A DNA stretch of 30,269 bases from NCBI GenBank assembly GCA_964500965.1, contig CAZCQZ010000027.1, positions 1-30,269 of the forward strand. Direction: 5' to 3'. Below, in pieces: positions 1 through 8,744 of the stretch. Made by a program: the position numbers and the translations under genes. Under the pieces are notes generated by a model. It was given only the letters and a program-made list of their open reading frames with translations, was not told where the DNA came from and made no database searches. Position 1 is the stretch's first letter; each line of letters begins with the position of its first letter. Source of the DNA: JAISGQ01 sp964500965 (GTDB taxonomy: Bacteria > Bacillota > Clostridia > Oscillospirales > Acutalibacteraceae).

Positions 1-68
1 AGTCAAAATCGTAGATTTTGATAATCAAAGCGAAGCTTTGATATGCTCCCCATTTGCACAAGGGAGCC
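1..68 (-). repeat. Palindromic repeat element, minus orientation, cut by window start
   Basis: Reading the minus strand, this begins with GGCTCCCTTGTGCAAAT, then GGGGAGC, and continues with two small palindromes, ATCAAAG/CTTTGAT and ATCAAAA/TTTTGA. The expected closing GAGGGATTG would lie off the left edge. It belongs to the same family as the copies near 8311, 24624, 25001 and 29965. Confidence 0.8.
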
Positions 69-154
69 AATAATTATTAAACTTTCAGCTAACCGATAAA
101 TCGGGCTTCGGAATACCTCTCCTGTCAACCGAATTGTAAACAACACGATTGACA

Positions 155-185
155 GAAACCCACCGGGCAAAGCCCGGTGGGTTTC
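155..185 (-). terminator. Rho-independent terminator of guaB
   Basis: A perfect 13-bp inverted repeat (156-168 with 172-184) has an AAA loop and stems made of AAACCCACCGGGC. It lies 15 nt past the guaB stop. The stem ends in TTT on both strands, so it could also work in the plus direction. Just outside it, at 122-155, lies a weaker inverted repeat built on CTGTCAA/TTGACAG. Confidence 0.85.
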
Positions 186-200
186 ATTACAATATCAAAA

Positions 201-1679
201 TCAGTTGGAAGAATAGTTAGGTGCTTCCTTGGTAATCTGAATATCGTGGGGGTGGCTTTCACGCAGACCTGCGTTTGTGATGCGCACAAACTGAGCCTTG
301 CTGTGGAGTTCGGGAATATCCTTACAGCCGCAGTAGCCCATACCGGAGCGAATGCCGCCGACCATCTGGTAAATGGTTTCGGAAAGCGCACCCTTGTAAG
401 GCACACGACCCTCAACGCCCTCAGGCACATACTTCTTTGCCTCAGCCTGGAAGTATCTGTCCGAGCTGCCCTTGCTCATAGCCGCAAGAGAGCCCATACC
501 GCGGTAAACCTTAAACTGTCTGCCCTGGTAAAGCTCGGTTTCGCCGGGAGCTTCGTCACAGCCTGCCACAAGAGAACCGACCATAACAACGTTTGCACCT
601 GCAACGAGAGCCTTAACGATGTCACCGGAATACTTGATACCGCCGTCGGCAATAACGGGGATACCGTACTCTGCGGCAACCTTTGACGCCTCATAAACGG
701 CGGAAATCTGCGGAACGCCGATACCTGCGACAACACGGGTGGTACAGATAGAGCCGGGGCCGATACCGACCTTTATGCAGTCTGCGCCGGCTTCGATAAG
801 GTCACGTGCGCCCTGTGCGGTGGCAACGTTACCTGCGATAAGCTGTGCATCGGGGAAGGCTTCCTTAATCATGCGAACGCACTTGATAATGTTGTGGCTC
901 TGACCGTGAGCGGAATCAAGTGCCAGAACATCAACGCCTGCGGCAAGCAGTGCGCCTGCACGCTCAAGCACATCGGTGGTGCTTCCGATAGCCGCACCGC
1001 AAAGCAGTCTGCCTGCGGCATCTCTTGCGGAATTGGGGTACTTGGCGGCTTTCTTTATATCCTTAATTGTAATAAGTCCCTTGAGCTTGCCCTCACCGTC
1101 AACAATGGGCAGCTTTTCGATTCTGTGTCTGCGGAGGATTTCACGTGCCTCGTCAAGGGTTGTTCCCACAGGTGCGGTAACAAGGTTGTCCTTTGTCATA
1201 ACGTCCTTAATGGGCTGGGCAAAATCGGATTCCTCCATGAAACGGAGGTCACGGTTGGTGATAATTCCCACCAAAACGCCGTTTTCATCGCAGATAGGCA
1301 CGCCTGAAATGCGATACTTGCCCATAAGAGCGTTTGCATCGCCTACGAGGTGGTCGGGAGAAAGATAGAACGGATTCTGAATAACGCCGTTTTCGGAACG
1401 CTTTACACGGTCAACCATATCCACCTGCTGTTCGATGGTCATGTTCTTGTGGATAATACCGATGCCGCCCTCTCTGGCTATGGCAATTGCCATTTCCGTC
1501 TCCGTAACGGTGTCCATCGCGGAGGTCATGAGGGGGATGTTAAGAGTAATTTTGTTGGTAAGCTTTGTTTCGAGCTTTGCCGAGCCGGGCAATACCTCAC
1601 TGTAAGCGGGGATTACCAGCACATCGTCGAAGGTCAGACCTTCCATTACGAATTTCTTTGAGGGGTCTGTAATAAGCAT
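201..1679 (-). CDS. guaB: Inosine-5'-monophosphate dehydrogenase
   Basis: This cytosolic enzyme oxidises IMP to XMP with NAD+, the committed step of GMP synthesis. The 492-residue product has the full family length. The catalytic loop GIGPGSICTTR places the nucleophile at Cys312. The flap motif EGVEGRVPYKG lies near 420-430, and a tandem CBS (Bateman) module sits between about 95 and 210, inserted in the TIM barrel as usual. The ATG has AAGGAG 8 nt upstream (1688-1693). The gene stands alone between its own promoter (1746-1775) and terminator (155-185); guaA is not in the window. Family identity is certain from the motifs. Nothing looks truncated. Confidence 0.98.
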   Translation of the reverse strand: MLITDPSKKFVMEGLTFDDVLVIPAYSEVLPGSAKLETKLTNKITLNIPLMTSAMDTVTETEMAIAIAREGGIGIIHKNMTIEQQVDMVDRVKRSENGVIQNPFYLSPDHLVGDANALMGKYRISGVPICDENGVLVGIITNRDLRFMEESDFAQPIKDVMTKDNLVTAPVGTTLDEAREILRRHRIEKLPIVDGEGKLKGLITIKDIKKAAKYPNSARDAAGRLLCGAAIGSTTDVLERAGALLAAGVDVLALDSAHGQSHNIIKCVRMIKEAFPDAQLIAGNVATAQGARDLIEAGADCIKVGIGPGSICTTRVVAGIGVPQISAVYEASKVAAEYGIPVIADGGIKYSGDIVKALVAGANVVMVGSLVAGCDEAPGETELYQGRQFKVYRGMGSLAAMSKGSSDRYFQAEAKKYVPEGVEGRVPYKGALSETIYQMVGGIRSGMGYCGCKDIPELHSKAQFVRITNAGLRESHPHDIQITKEAPNYSSN

Positions 1680-1745
1680 ATTGCACGCTCCTTTTCTATT
1701 CGTTCGCTGCGGTCAGCTGTTTTTTAACTTGATATATTAAATTTA

Positions 1746-1775
1746 ATTATATCTGTAAAACGGCGGTTCTGTCAA
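1746..1775 (-). promoter_or_regulatory. SigA-type promoter for guaB
   Basis: On the minus strand there is TTGACA (1770-1775), an 18-nt spacer, and TATAAT (1746-1751), both matching consensus. It starts an AT-rich leader of about 60 nt before the guaB ATG. I see no purine riboswitch fold in the leader. Confidence 0.85.
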
Positions 1776-1903
1776 TGCATTGGGCTAAAGTGTCCGCACA
1801 GAAAAATGACCGATTTTGTCGCGTTCCTTTTGTGTAAAATGCTACAGCATCTTTCCCGGCAGTGAATACCCACTGAACTTTATGTGTTATTGATGAAAAA
1901 CAC

Positions 1904-1932
1904 TTGCCTTTTTTAATCTAATGTGAGAAAAT
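1904..1932 (+). promoter_or_regulatory. Possible weak promoter for the 1977 gene
   Basis: TTGCCT (1904-1909) lies 17 nt before GAAAAT (1927-1932). The -10 is poor, so this is only the best candidate in the interval. The rest of 1780-1976 shows nothing else recognisable. Confidence 0.35.
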
Positions 1933-1976
1933 AGTCAGGTAAGCTAATAATTTACGTCTGTAAAGGGGTATTACAA

Positions 1977-3185
1977 ATGAGCAAAAATAAAGAAAAAAAG
2001 TTTGTAGATATTGAAGACCCTCTGGCTTTTATGGGGCTTGATTCCGACAACGGGGCAGAAGAAGCCGCCGAACCCGAAAATGAGGTTTTCCGCGAAGAAA
2101 CAAAAACCGACGCCGAAGCCGAGATAGACTCTTTATATAAAGAAGTATATGAAGAAGTTCCCTCGGTATCGTTCCGCGAAAAAATTGCGGCTATTAAGAA
2201 AAATGTTGCCGAAAAGCTTCAGCCTGTCACCGATATTGTGACAAAAAAGGTTCCCGTTAAAAAAGCCGCCGTTATTCTCGGCAGTGTGGCGCTGGTTGCG
2301 ATTGTTGCCGCAGTGCTTGTATTTTCTCTGTACAGCGGCGCGGTTTACACCTCCGGCAAAAGCGTTGATGATTGGGCTGAGGATTGGAACGCGATTTCTT
2401 TCTCCGATTCCTGCAACTATTCATTCTATTCAACCTACAGCTTAACCGCCGATTTGAAAACCATGATGATTTCCGATACCGACCACGTTTATCTTACCGA
2501 TAATGACGTTAAGGCACTTAAAAAGGGCAAGGAAGTCAGGCTTTTCGATGACTTGGCAACCCTTTCAATCGAAACCCTTAAAGGTGATTTTGCAAGTGCC
2601 ACCCTTAAATTTGACTATCACGAGCTGTTCGGTCATTATTTCGGCAAAGATTACGCAGGCGATTCCTTTGTTTATTCTCCCGGAGCTTTTGAGGACAGCA
2701 CCATGCGCGTGCTGGCGTACATGGCGATGATGACGAATCCTCTTAACGACAATCTCAACACCGAGGACGATTGCCTTACCGCCGCCTGTGATATTTTTGT
2801 CGCATCGGGCAGGGCATACTACGATTCCGAGGGCAATTACGTACTGGCTGACGGCGATTATACATACACTCTCAGCTATTCCACCGAGCCGCGTACCGTA
2901 ACCGTTTCCGCAACGGATATTTCCGCAACGGACGTTTCCTCAACCGATGCCGCCGTTACCGAGAAAACCGAAGACCATTTGATTATTACCGTGACCGCAA
3001 AGTACACTTTGTCCGGTCAGAAGAAGCACTCCGCAGACTGGTCGTGGTGGAACGAGCTTTTCCCCGAAAAGGAGGAAAAGACCGCCGATAATATTTCCGG
3101 CAGTCTTTCGGAGCAGGAATACAGCAGCAGTGTTTCAGGCAGTGACGCCGATGCAATGACCGACATCTCCGATACCGATTTTTGA
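1977..3185 (+). CDS. Single-pass membrane protein of unknown function with acidic tail
   Basis: I do not recognise the family. The 402-residue product has a charged, acidic N-terminal region (1-95), one hydrophobic segment at about 96-118 (KAAVILGSVALVAIVAAVLV), and an extracytoplasmic part of about 280 residues if the usual inside-positive orientation holds (KKVPVKK precedes the helix). The outer part holds a Ser/Thr/Asp linker at about 309-327 (SATDISATDVSSTD), a Trp-rich patch near 355-360, and an acidic Ser/Asp tail ending SDTDF. AAAGGGG precedes the ATG by about 9 nt. It is monocistronic, with a terminator at 3249-3298. The linker style recurs in the lipoprotein at 16961, which suggests shared envelope export or anchoring, not common function. 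Confidence 0.85.
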   Translation: MSKNKEKKFVDIEDPLAFMGLDSDNGAEEAAEPENEVFREETKTDAEAEIDSLYKEVYEEVPSVSFREKIAAIKKNVAEKLQPVTDIVTKKVPVKKAAVILGSVALVAIVAAVLVFSLYSGAVYTSGKSVDDWAEDWNAISFSDSCNYSFYSTYSLTADLKTMMISDTDHVYLTDNDVKALKKGKEVRLFDDLATLSIETLKGDFASATLKFDYHELFGHYFGKDYAGDSFVYSPGAFEDSTMRVLAYMAMMTNPLNDNLNTEDDCLTAACDIFVASGRAYYDSEGNYVLADGDYTYTLSYSTEPRTVTVSATDISATDVSSTDAAVTEKTEDHLIITVTAKYTLSGQKKHSADWSWWNELFPEKEEKTADNISGSLSEQEYSSSVSGSDADAMTDISDTDF

Positions 3186-3248
3186 TTGAAACGAAACAGC
3201 GCCTTGTCTTATTTTAAACTTAACATTGTTGCAATGTTCAAATTATAC

Positions 3249-3298
3249 GGAATATCGAATCCCGCAGATTCAATCGTGGGATTCGATATTCCTTTTTT
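3249..3298 (+). terminator. Rho-independent terminator after the 1977 gene
   Basis: A perfect 15-bp stem (3249-3263 with 3278-3292) built on GGAATATCGAATCCC is followed by six T's. Between this and the rny terminator (3299-3414) I see no feature. Confidence 0.9.
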
Positions 3299-3414
3299 CA
3301 TAATAAGTGTTTGAGCTTTTGAACAATAGGCTTTGGCTATTAAAAATCTCCCTCTGCCGGCAAAAGACAACCTGATACCTCGACGGCATAAATCTTTAAT
3401 CAAAGCACAACAAA

Positions 3415-3444
3415 GGGCTGTAAAAACTTTCGTTTTTACAGCCC
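3415..3444 (-). terminator. Rho-independent terminator of rny
   Basis: A perfect 13-bp inverted repeat (3415-3427 with 3432-3444, GGGCTGTAAAAAC) has a 4-nt loop. It is followed on the minus strand by TTTGTTGTG and lies 25 nt past the rny stop. The stem closely resembles the terminator at 20221-20258. Confidence 0.85.
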
Positions 3445-3469
3445 TCCGGCTATTCACAACGCTATAAAA

Positions 3470-5023
3470 TTATTTTGCGTAGTCGATTGACCTGCTTTCG
3501 CGGATAATATTCACCTTTATCTGTCCGGGATAGTCAAGCTCGTTTTCAATCTTCTGACAAATCTCCCTGGCAACAAGCGCCATGCTTTCGTCCTTGATAA
3601 TCTCCGGCTTGACCATTACTCGCACCTCTCTGCCTGCCTGAATAGCAAAGCTGCGTTCAACGCCCTCAAAGCTGCTTGCGATTTCCTCAAGCTTCTGAAG
3701 TCTGCGTATGTAATTTTCAAGGTTTTCGCGACGTGCGCCGGGTCTTGCGGCGGAAATGGCATCAGCCGCCTGAACGAGTATATCAAGTATGCTTGTAGGC
3801 TCAACGTCATTGTGGTGAGCCTGAATTGCATGAACGATAGCGTCGGATTCCTTGTACTTCTTAGCGTACTCAACGCCGAGACTTACGTGTGTGCCCTCCA
3901 TCTCGTGGTCAAGTCCCTTGCCTATATCGTGCAGCAGACCCGCTCTGCGTGCCTGTGCCGGATTAAGTCCCAGCTCGGAAGCCATAAGACCGGCAAGATA
4001 TGAAACCTCAAGTGAATGAACAAGAACATTCTGCCCGTAACTGGTGCGGTAACGCAGCCGACCAATCAGCTTTACAAGCTCCGGGTGCAGTCCGATAACG
4101 CCGGATTCGAGAACGGCGCGTTCACCCTCGGCTTTCATGGTTGCTTCCACATCTCTGCGTGCTTTTTCAATGGTTTCTTCGATTCTGGACGGGTGAATAC
4201 GACCGTCATTGATAAGCCTTTCAAGTGCCTGACGTGCGATTTCGCGGCGCACGGGGTCATAGCAGGAAAGGGTAATTGCCTCAGGGGTATCGTCAATTAT
4301 CAGGTCAACCCCCGTAAGTGTCTCAATAGTGCGGATATTTCTGCCCTCACGACCGATGATTCTGCCCTTCATTTCGTCATTGGGCAGTGCTACTACGGAA
4401 ACAGTAGCCTCAACAACATGGTCTGCGGCACAACGCTGTATAGCCTGAGAAATAATTTCTCTTGCCTTAACATCGCATTCGTCCTTTGTTTTCTGCTCGA
4501 AATCCTGAATCCTGACAGCCTTTTCGTGGGTCAGCTCACTGTCAAGAACGCTGAGCAGGTGAGCCTTTGCCTGCTCCTCGGTAAACCCGGAAATGCGCTC
4601 GGCATATTCCTTTTGCAGTCTCTTGTAATCCTCGGCTTCCGCCAGCTTTGCCTCTGCCTGAGCAATCTTGTCCGCCAAAGCCTGTTCCTTTTTCTCGAAG
4701 TTTTCAAGCTTTTTGTCAAGAGATTCCTCTTTCTGCGTTACGCGGCGTTCCTGCCGCTGTACCTCTTTTCTCCGTTCCGAAAGCTCCTTATCGCTCTCGT
4801 TACGCAGTCTGTGAATTTCGTCCTTGCCCTCAAGGATAGCTTCCTTTTTACGTGCCTCGGCGGTTTTATACGCCTCGTTCACGATTCTTTTCGCTTCTTC
4901 CTCCGCAGAGCCCGTAAGTCGCTCGGCGGTTCTTTTTCTCTGCTCTATACCAAGATAAAACCCGACAACACCGGCAACCGCCGCCACTGCAAGGCATATC
5001 AAAAGCACCCAATACCATTCCAA
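3470..5023 (-). CDS. rny: Ribonuclease Y
   Basis: Membrane-anchored endoribonuclease that starts bulk mRNA decay in Firmicutes. The 517-residue product shows the full architecture: an N-terminal membrane helix at about 4-25; a long charged coiled coil (about 28-180) rich in Glu/Lys/Arg/Gln; a KH RNA-binding domain with IIGREGRNIR at 222-231; and an HD phosphohydrolase domain with the LLHDIGKG motif (His365-Asp366), His336 and HHND at 403-406 as likely metal ligands. The start is TTG (5021-5023): AGGAGG lies 11 nt upstream and the only nearby ATG is out of frame. A near-consensus promoter lies about 170 nt upstream, leaving an unusually long leader. Length and domain order are normal, so identity is secure. 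Confidence 0.97.
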   Translation of the reverse strand: MEWYWVLLICLAVAAVAGVVGFYLGIEQRKRTAERLTGSAEEEAKRIVNEAYKTAEARKKEAILEGKDEIHRLRNESDKELSERRKEVQRQERRVTQKEESLDKKLENFEKKEQALADKIAQAEAKLAEAEDYKRLQKEYAERISGFTEEQAKAHLLSVLDSELTHEKAVRIQDFEQKTKDECDVKAREIISQAIQRCAADHVVEATVSVVALPNDEMKGRIIGREGRNIRTIETLTGVDLIIDDTPEAITLSCYDPVRREIARQALERLINDGRIHPSRIEETIEKARRDVEATMKAEGERAVLESGVIGLHPELVKLIGRLRYRTSYGQNVLVHSLEVSYLAGLMASELGLNPAQARRAGLLHDIGKGLDHEMEGTHVSLGVEYAKKYKESDAIVHAIQAHHNDVEPTSILDILVQAADAISAARPGARRENLENYIRRLQKLEEIASSFEGVERSFAIQAGREVRVMVKPEIIKDESMALVAREICQKIENELDYPGQIKVNIIRESRSIDYAK

Positions 5024-5188
5024 GGGTCAGTATTCCTCCTTTTAAAATTCTTTTAAATATAAAATAACTTGTGAAAAATATCATTTTCAAAGGGTGCGTT
5101 ACGTCCTTTGAGCGGAGCTTTTTCGCGCTTTCGCTGCCGCGCTGACGAAGTACGCAACAAACAGCCGCTTATAATTCACTCCACCATA

Positions 5189-5218
5189 TATGATAGCTCA
5201 AATTATGTACATTTGTCA
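5189..5218 (-). promoter_or_regulatory. SigA-type promoter for rny
   Basis: On the minus strand there is TTGACA (5213-5218), an 18-nt spacer, and TATCAT (5189-5194). The implied leader to the TTG start is about 160 nt. Apart from this and the divergent promoter at 5343, the 5024-5405 interval holds nothing I can name. Confidence 0.7.
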
Positions 5219-5342
5219 AGAAGAATATTAAATTCAGCCGCGGAAATTGGGAAATTTGCAGAGAGATTTTGCGTAAAACCCTTTAAAATGCCCTGTCCCT
5301 TTTTCTTAAAATATGCGGTTTCGGGTCGATTTTAAAGCCCCA

Positions 5343-5371
5343 TTGAAAAAATGTTTTCGGTATGATATAGT
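5343..5371 (+). promoter_or_regulatory. SigA-type promoter for the SEC-C gene
   Basis: TTGAAA (5343-5348), a 17-nt spacer and TATAGT (5366-5371) lie 35 nt before the ATG. AGGGGAG (5389-5395) is the ribosome site. Confidence 0.75.
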
Positions 5372-5405
5372 TAAAATATACATCAAACAGGGGAGAGAGT
5401 AAAAA

Positions 5406-6365
5406 ATGAGCAAATTTCCCAGAATGTTCGCGGAAAGCACTCTTAAAAGAATGTACGGCAAGCTCGGACTGCCTGAAGAAGCGGTCGGTCTGCTTCATGA
5501 TTATTTTCATGCCTTTGCCAATTTTTATTACATACTGCCGCTTAAAGACGCTTTTAAAATTATTGAAAGGCAAAACAAAAATCTTGTCACCGAGGAACAG
5601 TTTATCGCCTTTTCCGAAATCGCACGTCACGAAGAACACGTCTATTGGATTCTGGGCAGTGAATCGCTTTATACCCGTGAGCCCGAATCCGCTCCCATAG
5701 ACAGAGAAATTATCGTCAAACATCTTCTGGACATCGACATCTACGATTATTACAGGCTCAGTGAACTGCAAGCCGGCAAGAAGCTTTACATTCCGGAAAA
5801 AGCGGAGCTGCTTAAGTACCGCGACGACTCGTATATCGAAGAAACACCGCAGACACGCGCTGTTACGAGCTTTATCAAATCCGAACTTAAGCTTTCGTCC
5901 TCCGAAATTCGCGTCCTGTTGGACGACATGATATGGAACATTAAGTCTGTCGATGACCGTTTTGACAACATCATCGAAATCCTCGAATCGAGAAAACTTT
6001 TATTCTCAAGCGAAGAACATTTTAATAAATTTGCCCGTTTGTACAGTGACCTGAACAACAGCACCCATATTCCGGCAAACAGGGGCTTCGCGCCGTCGGA
6101 GGTATATAAGTCGGAAATTCCGAAAAGCATTTCCTTACCTCCCGACCTCCGCGAGCAGCTTCGCAGTGGGGAATTAAACGCCATCGACATCGTTGATGCT
6201 TTTGCCGATATTGATTATCCCGATGAGCTTAAACGCCTCCTTTTAAAAGAAATACTTTCCTCCGTTAACGCTCCGTCCGCTGCCGAAAAAAATGTCGGTC
6301 GTAACGACCTTTGCCCCTGCGGTTCGGGTAAAAAGTACAAAAAATGCTGCGGAAAGGCTCGGTAA
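5406..6365 (+). CDS. SEC-C motif zinc-binding protein of unknown function
   Basis: A 319-residue soluble protein with no signal peptide or membrane helix. The last about 25 residues form a classical SEC-C zinc knuckle (NDLCPCGSGKKYKKCC; CxC-x8-CC), the module found at the SecA C-terminus and on many unrelated proteins. It usually mediates binding to ribosomes, nucleic acid or partner proteins. The first about 290 residues are helical-looking and charged and I do not recognise them. AGGGGAG sits about 10 nt before the ATG. The gene is monocistronic with its own promoter; no clear terminator follows. The motif call is firm and the function is open. Confidence 0.9.
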   Translation: MSKFPRMFAESTLKRMYGKLGLPEEAVGLLHDYFHAFANFYYILPLKDAFKIIERQNKNLVTEEQFIAFSEIARHEEHVYWILGSESLYTREPESAPIDREIIVKHLLDIDIYDYYRLSELQAGKKLYIPEKAELLKYRDDSYIEETPQTRAVTSFIKSELKLSSSEIRVLLDDMIWNIKSVDDRFDNIIEILESRKLLFSSEEHFNKFARLYSDLNNSTHIPANRGFAPSEVYKSEIPKSISLPPDLREQLRSGELNAIDIVDAFADIDYPDELKRLLLKEILSSVNAPSAAEKNVGRNDLCPCGSGKKYKKCCGKAR

Positions 6366-6421
6366 TCAGCCTGAAGCTCAGCGAATCTCTCCGCAGAAAA
6401 CGCGCCGTTTCCGCAATACGG

Positions 6422-6450
6422 TTGTAATTTCCGAAAAAATATTGTAAAAT
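6422..6450 (+). promoter_or_regulatory. Promoter for the C11 protease gene
   Basis: TTGTAA (6422-6427), a 17-nt spacer and TAAAAT (6445-6450) lie about 50 nt before the ATG at 6502. Confidence 0.6.
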
Positions 6451-6501
6451 ACAGGCAAATTATTTATTTCATTCAAATTTTAAATCGGGGTGATATTTCA
6501 A

Positions 6502-8220
6502 ATGAAGCACTCAATTTTCAGACGGCTCACATCGGCTGTTCTTGTCGCGGCAATGTTGTTTGCCATTCTGTCCCTTTCCGGCTGTTCCGAGCTTCTCTCG
6601 GACTTCGTGTTTGAAGACTTCGACGATTACAACGATTTCTACGGCGGCTATTATGATGACTATGACTACAGCTACGGCGGCTACAGCACCGATGATTACA
6701 TAGCCTTTGACTACGGCGATGACAGCAGTTACGAAGCCAACGCCGCTGTCGGCAATATCGGCACGGTGGAAACCAACGAAACCGCCGACGCGATAACCTC
6801 CATGTTTTCCGACACCGTGGTACGCGAAAAGGGCACGAAAATTATCGGTGACAATCGGGACAGCGTTACCGTTATGATACTGCTCAACGGCTCGAATCTC
6901 GAAACGGATTACGGCTGTGCCACCGCAGACCTGAAAGAAATACTTGCCGCCGACCTTTCGGACAATATCAATATTGTAATTCAGACCGTGGGCACTAAGA
7001 AATGGCAGGTGGACGGCATTTCAAGCTCCACCTCACAGCGATACCTTGTTACGGACGGAAAGCTGACCAGAATCGAAAACAATCTGGGAGATTTGAAAGT
7101 CGGTGACAGCGATACGCTCCGTGACTTCGTGTCTTATTGTAACAAAAACTACCCTGCAAACCGCAATATGCTGATTCTCTGGAATCACGGCGGCGGAATA
7201 ATCTACGGCTACGGCTATGACGATTCAAGCTATTTTTCCGATGACAGCCTGAATGTTGACGAAATTCAGCAGGCACTTTCCGAAGCCGGCGTTTATTTCG
7301 ATTTCATCGGCTTTGACGCCTGCATCATGGGCGGACTTGAAACCGCCTGTGCTCTTTACGATTTTTCCGATTATCTCATAGCCTCCGAGGACTTTGAATC
7401 CTCCGACGGCTGGGAGTATACGCGCTGGCTGTCCGCCCTTGGGCAAAATTCCTCCATTCCCACCCCCGACCTTGCAAAGATTATCTGCGATGATTTCGTC
7501 ACGGAATCAAAGGGTGCGGACAGTGACGGCATTCTTGCCCTCATCGACCTTGCGTACATGAAGCTGCTCTATTCCGCATGGACAAGCTTTGCATACGCCT
7601 CCGAGGACGAGCTGTTAAACAGCAACTACAGCTACGAAATGACCCCCTATAACCGCATCGGCAGAGAAAACAGAGGCTCTGTTTCCGAGCTTAGTCAGTA
7701 TTACGCCGTTGACATTATGGCTACCGCCTCCGCCATGAATACCGAGGAAGCGGCGGCACTGTCGGACGCGCTGAGCTACGCCATTGTTTACATGAATTCC
7801 ACCTCCGGTGACAGGGACATGACCGGTCTTTCGGTCACACTGCCTTACGGAAGCACCTCCACCTATAAGGAGCTGAGCAGTATCCTTACCGGCTGCGGAT
7901 TTGACAGTACGTATGTCAAATTCCTTGAAAAATTTGCCACAAGCGGTTCCTCCGGCAACTACTACGACTGGGGCGACTACTCCTTCGGCGGCTGGGATTC
8001 CTACGACCCCGGCTACAACTGGAGCAACTATGATTACTGGGATTCCTGGGGCAACGACTTCTTCGGCTGGGACTCCTGGAGCTACGGATACGACAGCTAC
8101 GGCTACAACGATTCCTACGGCACTTACGATTACGGCTACGATGACTGGTACTACGTCGACGACTGGGAGGACATCGCCGGAGAGCTTTACGATTATTTCG
8201 GTGACTGGATAGGCTGGTAA
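6502..8220 (+). CDS. Clostripain-family (peptidase C11) lipoprotein
   Basis: Predicted surface cysteine protease. ATG 6502 is preferred over the in-frame GTG at 6490 because GGGGTGAT, an anti-16S match, lies 7 nt before the ATG; this gives 572 residues. A signal peptide ends in lipobox LSLSGC (Cys28). The C11 catalytic pair is visible: His229 in WNHGGG and Cys274 in GFDACIMGG, each after a hydrophobic beta strand as in clostripain and gingipain-like folds. Family members usually cleave after Arg or Lys. The oddity is composition: residues about 37-75 and 486-572 are almost entirely Tyr, Trp, Gly, Asp, Ser and Asn (for example SYGYDSYGYNDSYGTYDYGY). They flank a normal protease core and look like low-complexity surface or wall-interacting segments. 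The gene is monocistronic, with a strong terminator at 8254. Family call is confident; substrate is unknown. Confidence 0.92.
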   Translation: MKHSIFRRLTSAVLVAAMLFAILSLSGCSELLSDFVFEDFDDYNDFYGGYYDDYDYSYGGYSTDDYIAFDYGDDSSYEANAAVGNIGTVETNETADAITSMFSDTVVREKGTKIIGDNRDSVTVMILLNGSNLETDYGCATADLKEILAADLSDNINIVIQTVGTKKWQVDGISSSTSQRYLVTDGKLTRIENNLGDLKVGDSDTLRDFVSYCNKNYPANRNMLILWNHGGGIIYGYGYDDSSYFSDDSLNVDEIQQALSEAGVYFDFIGFDACIMGGLETACALYDFSDYLIASEDFESSDGWEYTRWLSALGQNSSIPTPDLAKIICDDFVTESKGADSDGILALIDLAYMKLLYSAWTSFAYASEDELLNSNYSYEMTPYNRIGRENRGSVSELSQYYAVDIMATASAMNTEEAAALSDALSYAIVYMNSTSGDRDMTGLSVTLPYGSTSTYKELSSILTGCGFDSTYVKFLEKFATSGSSGNYYDWGDYSFGGWDSYDPGYNWSNYDYWDSWGNDFFGWDSWSYGYDSYGYNDSYGTYDYGYDDWYYVDDWEDIAGELYDYFGDWIGW

Positions 8221-8253
8221 TCGGCAGTATTCCGAAATTTATAAATTACATAA

Positions 8254-8304
8254 CTCCCCCTGTCAACCGGGTTATTTACAACTCGGTTGACAGGGGGAGA
8301 TTTT
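8254..8304 (+). terminator. Rho-independent terminator after the C11 protease gene
   Basis: A 20-bp stem (8254-8273 with 8280-8299, one G-T type mismatch) with a 6-nt loop is followed by TTTT. Its stem core CTGTCAACCG resembles the imperfect inverted repeat at 122-155 beside guaB. Confidence 0.85.
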
Positions 8305-8310
8305 CAAACC

Positions 8311-8518
8311 GGCTCCCTTGTGTAAATAGGGAGTGTATCAAAGCTACGCTTTGATTATCAAAACCTGCGGTTAAATATCAAAACCTGCGGTTTTGACTGA
8401 GGGATTGTTAATTGCTTAGCTTTATCATTTTGGTTGAAATTTAGCTTGCCGGTTAATCTGACAATCCCCCGATTGAAGCCGAATGGCTTCAATATCCCCC
8501 ATTTACACAAGGGGGACT
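8311..8518. repeat. Composite palindromic repeat: plus element, linker, minus element
   Basis: The plus element 8311-8407 runs from GGCTCCCTTGTGTAAAT to GAGGGATTG and encloses ATCAAAG...CTTTGAT plus a duplicated ATCAAAACCTGCGGTT unit. A linker (8408-8461, with TTTATCATTTTGGTTGAAAT) follows. The minus element 8462-8518 runs from CAATCCCCC to TTTACACAAGGGGGACT and encloses GATTGAAGCC/GGCTTCAAT. The outer ends are inverted copies of each other. The rest of 8221-8744 holds terminators and a small palindrome at 8599; no gene was seen. Confidence 0.85.
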
Positions 8519-8598
8519 TGGCTTATTGATAAAATTCACTCCATTGACAAGGGGCTTAGACCGGCTGACAAATCGGAATTTATCGGTTAAGTCACCGC

Positions 8599-8622
8599 CG
8601 GTACGACGTCCTCGGCGTACCG
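8599..8622. repeat. Small palindrome of a second repeat type
   Basis: CGGTACG and CGTACCG are separated by ACGTCCTCGG. The core GACGTCCTCGGCGTACCG is 16 of 18 identical to a stretch at 14840-14857. Confidence 0.6.
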
Positions 8623-8695
8623 TTATGATGTCAACCGTTTATTCTCCGCTTTCTCAAACGCCCGACACTACTGCTTAACAACATCTTTAACACCG

Positions 8696-8731
8696 AAAAA
8701 GCACCGAGGAAAGGCTATCCGCGGTGCTTTT
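8696..8731 (-). terminator. Rho-independent terminator of the 8745 gene
   Basis: A 10-bp stem (8697-8706 with 8722-8731, AAAAGCACCG) ends in five T's on the minus strand, 14 nt past the stop. Confidence 0.8.
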
Positions 8732-8744
8732 AACAAGCTCGAAT

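Noticed and set aside
1680..1760. Purine riboswitch before guaB
   Set aside because: The leader is short and AT-rich, with no conserved three-way junction elements visible.
3209..3457. 82-residue minus ORF between the 1977 gene and rny
   Set aside because: It overlaps two hairpin terminators and has no ribosome site or recognisable domain.
4016..5056. 346-residue ORF antisense to rny
   Set aside because: Shadow of RNase Y; low-quality composition rich in Phe and Cys typical of antisense frames.
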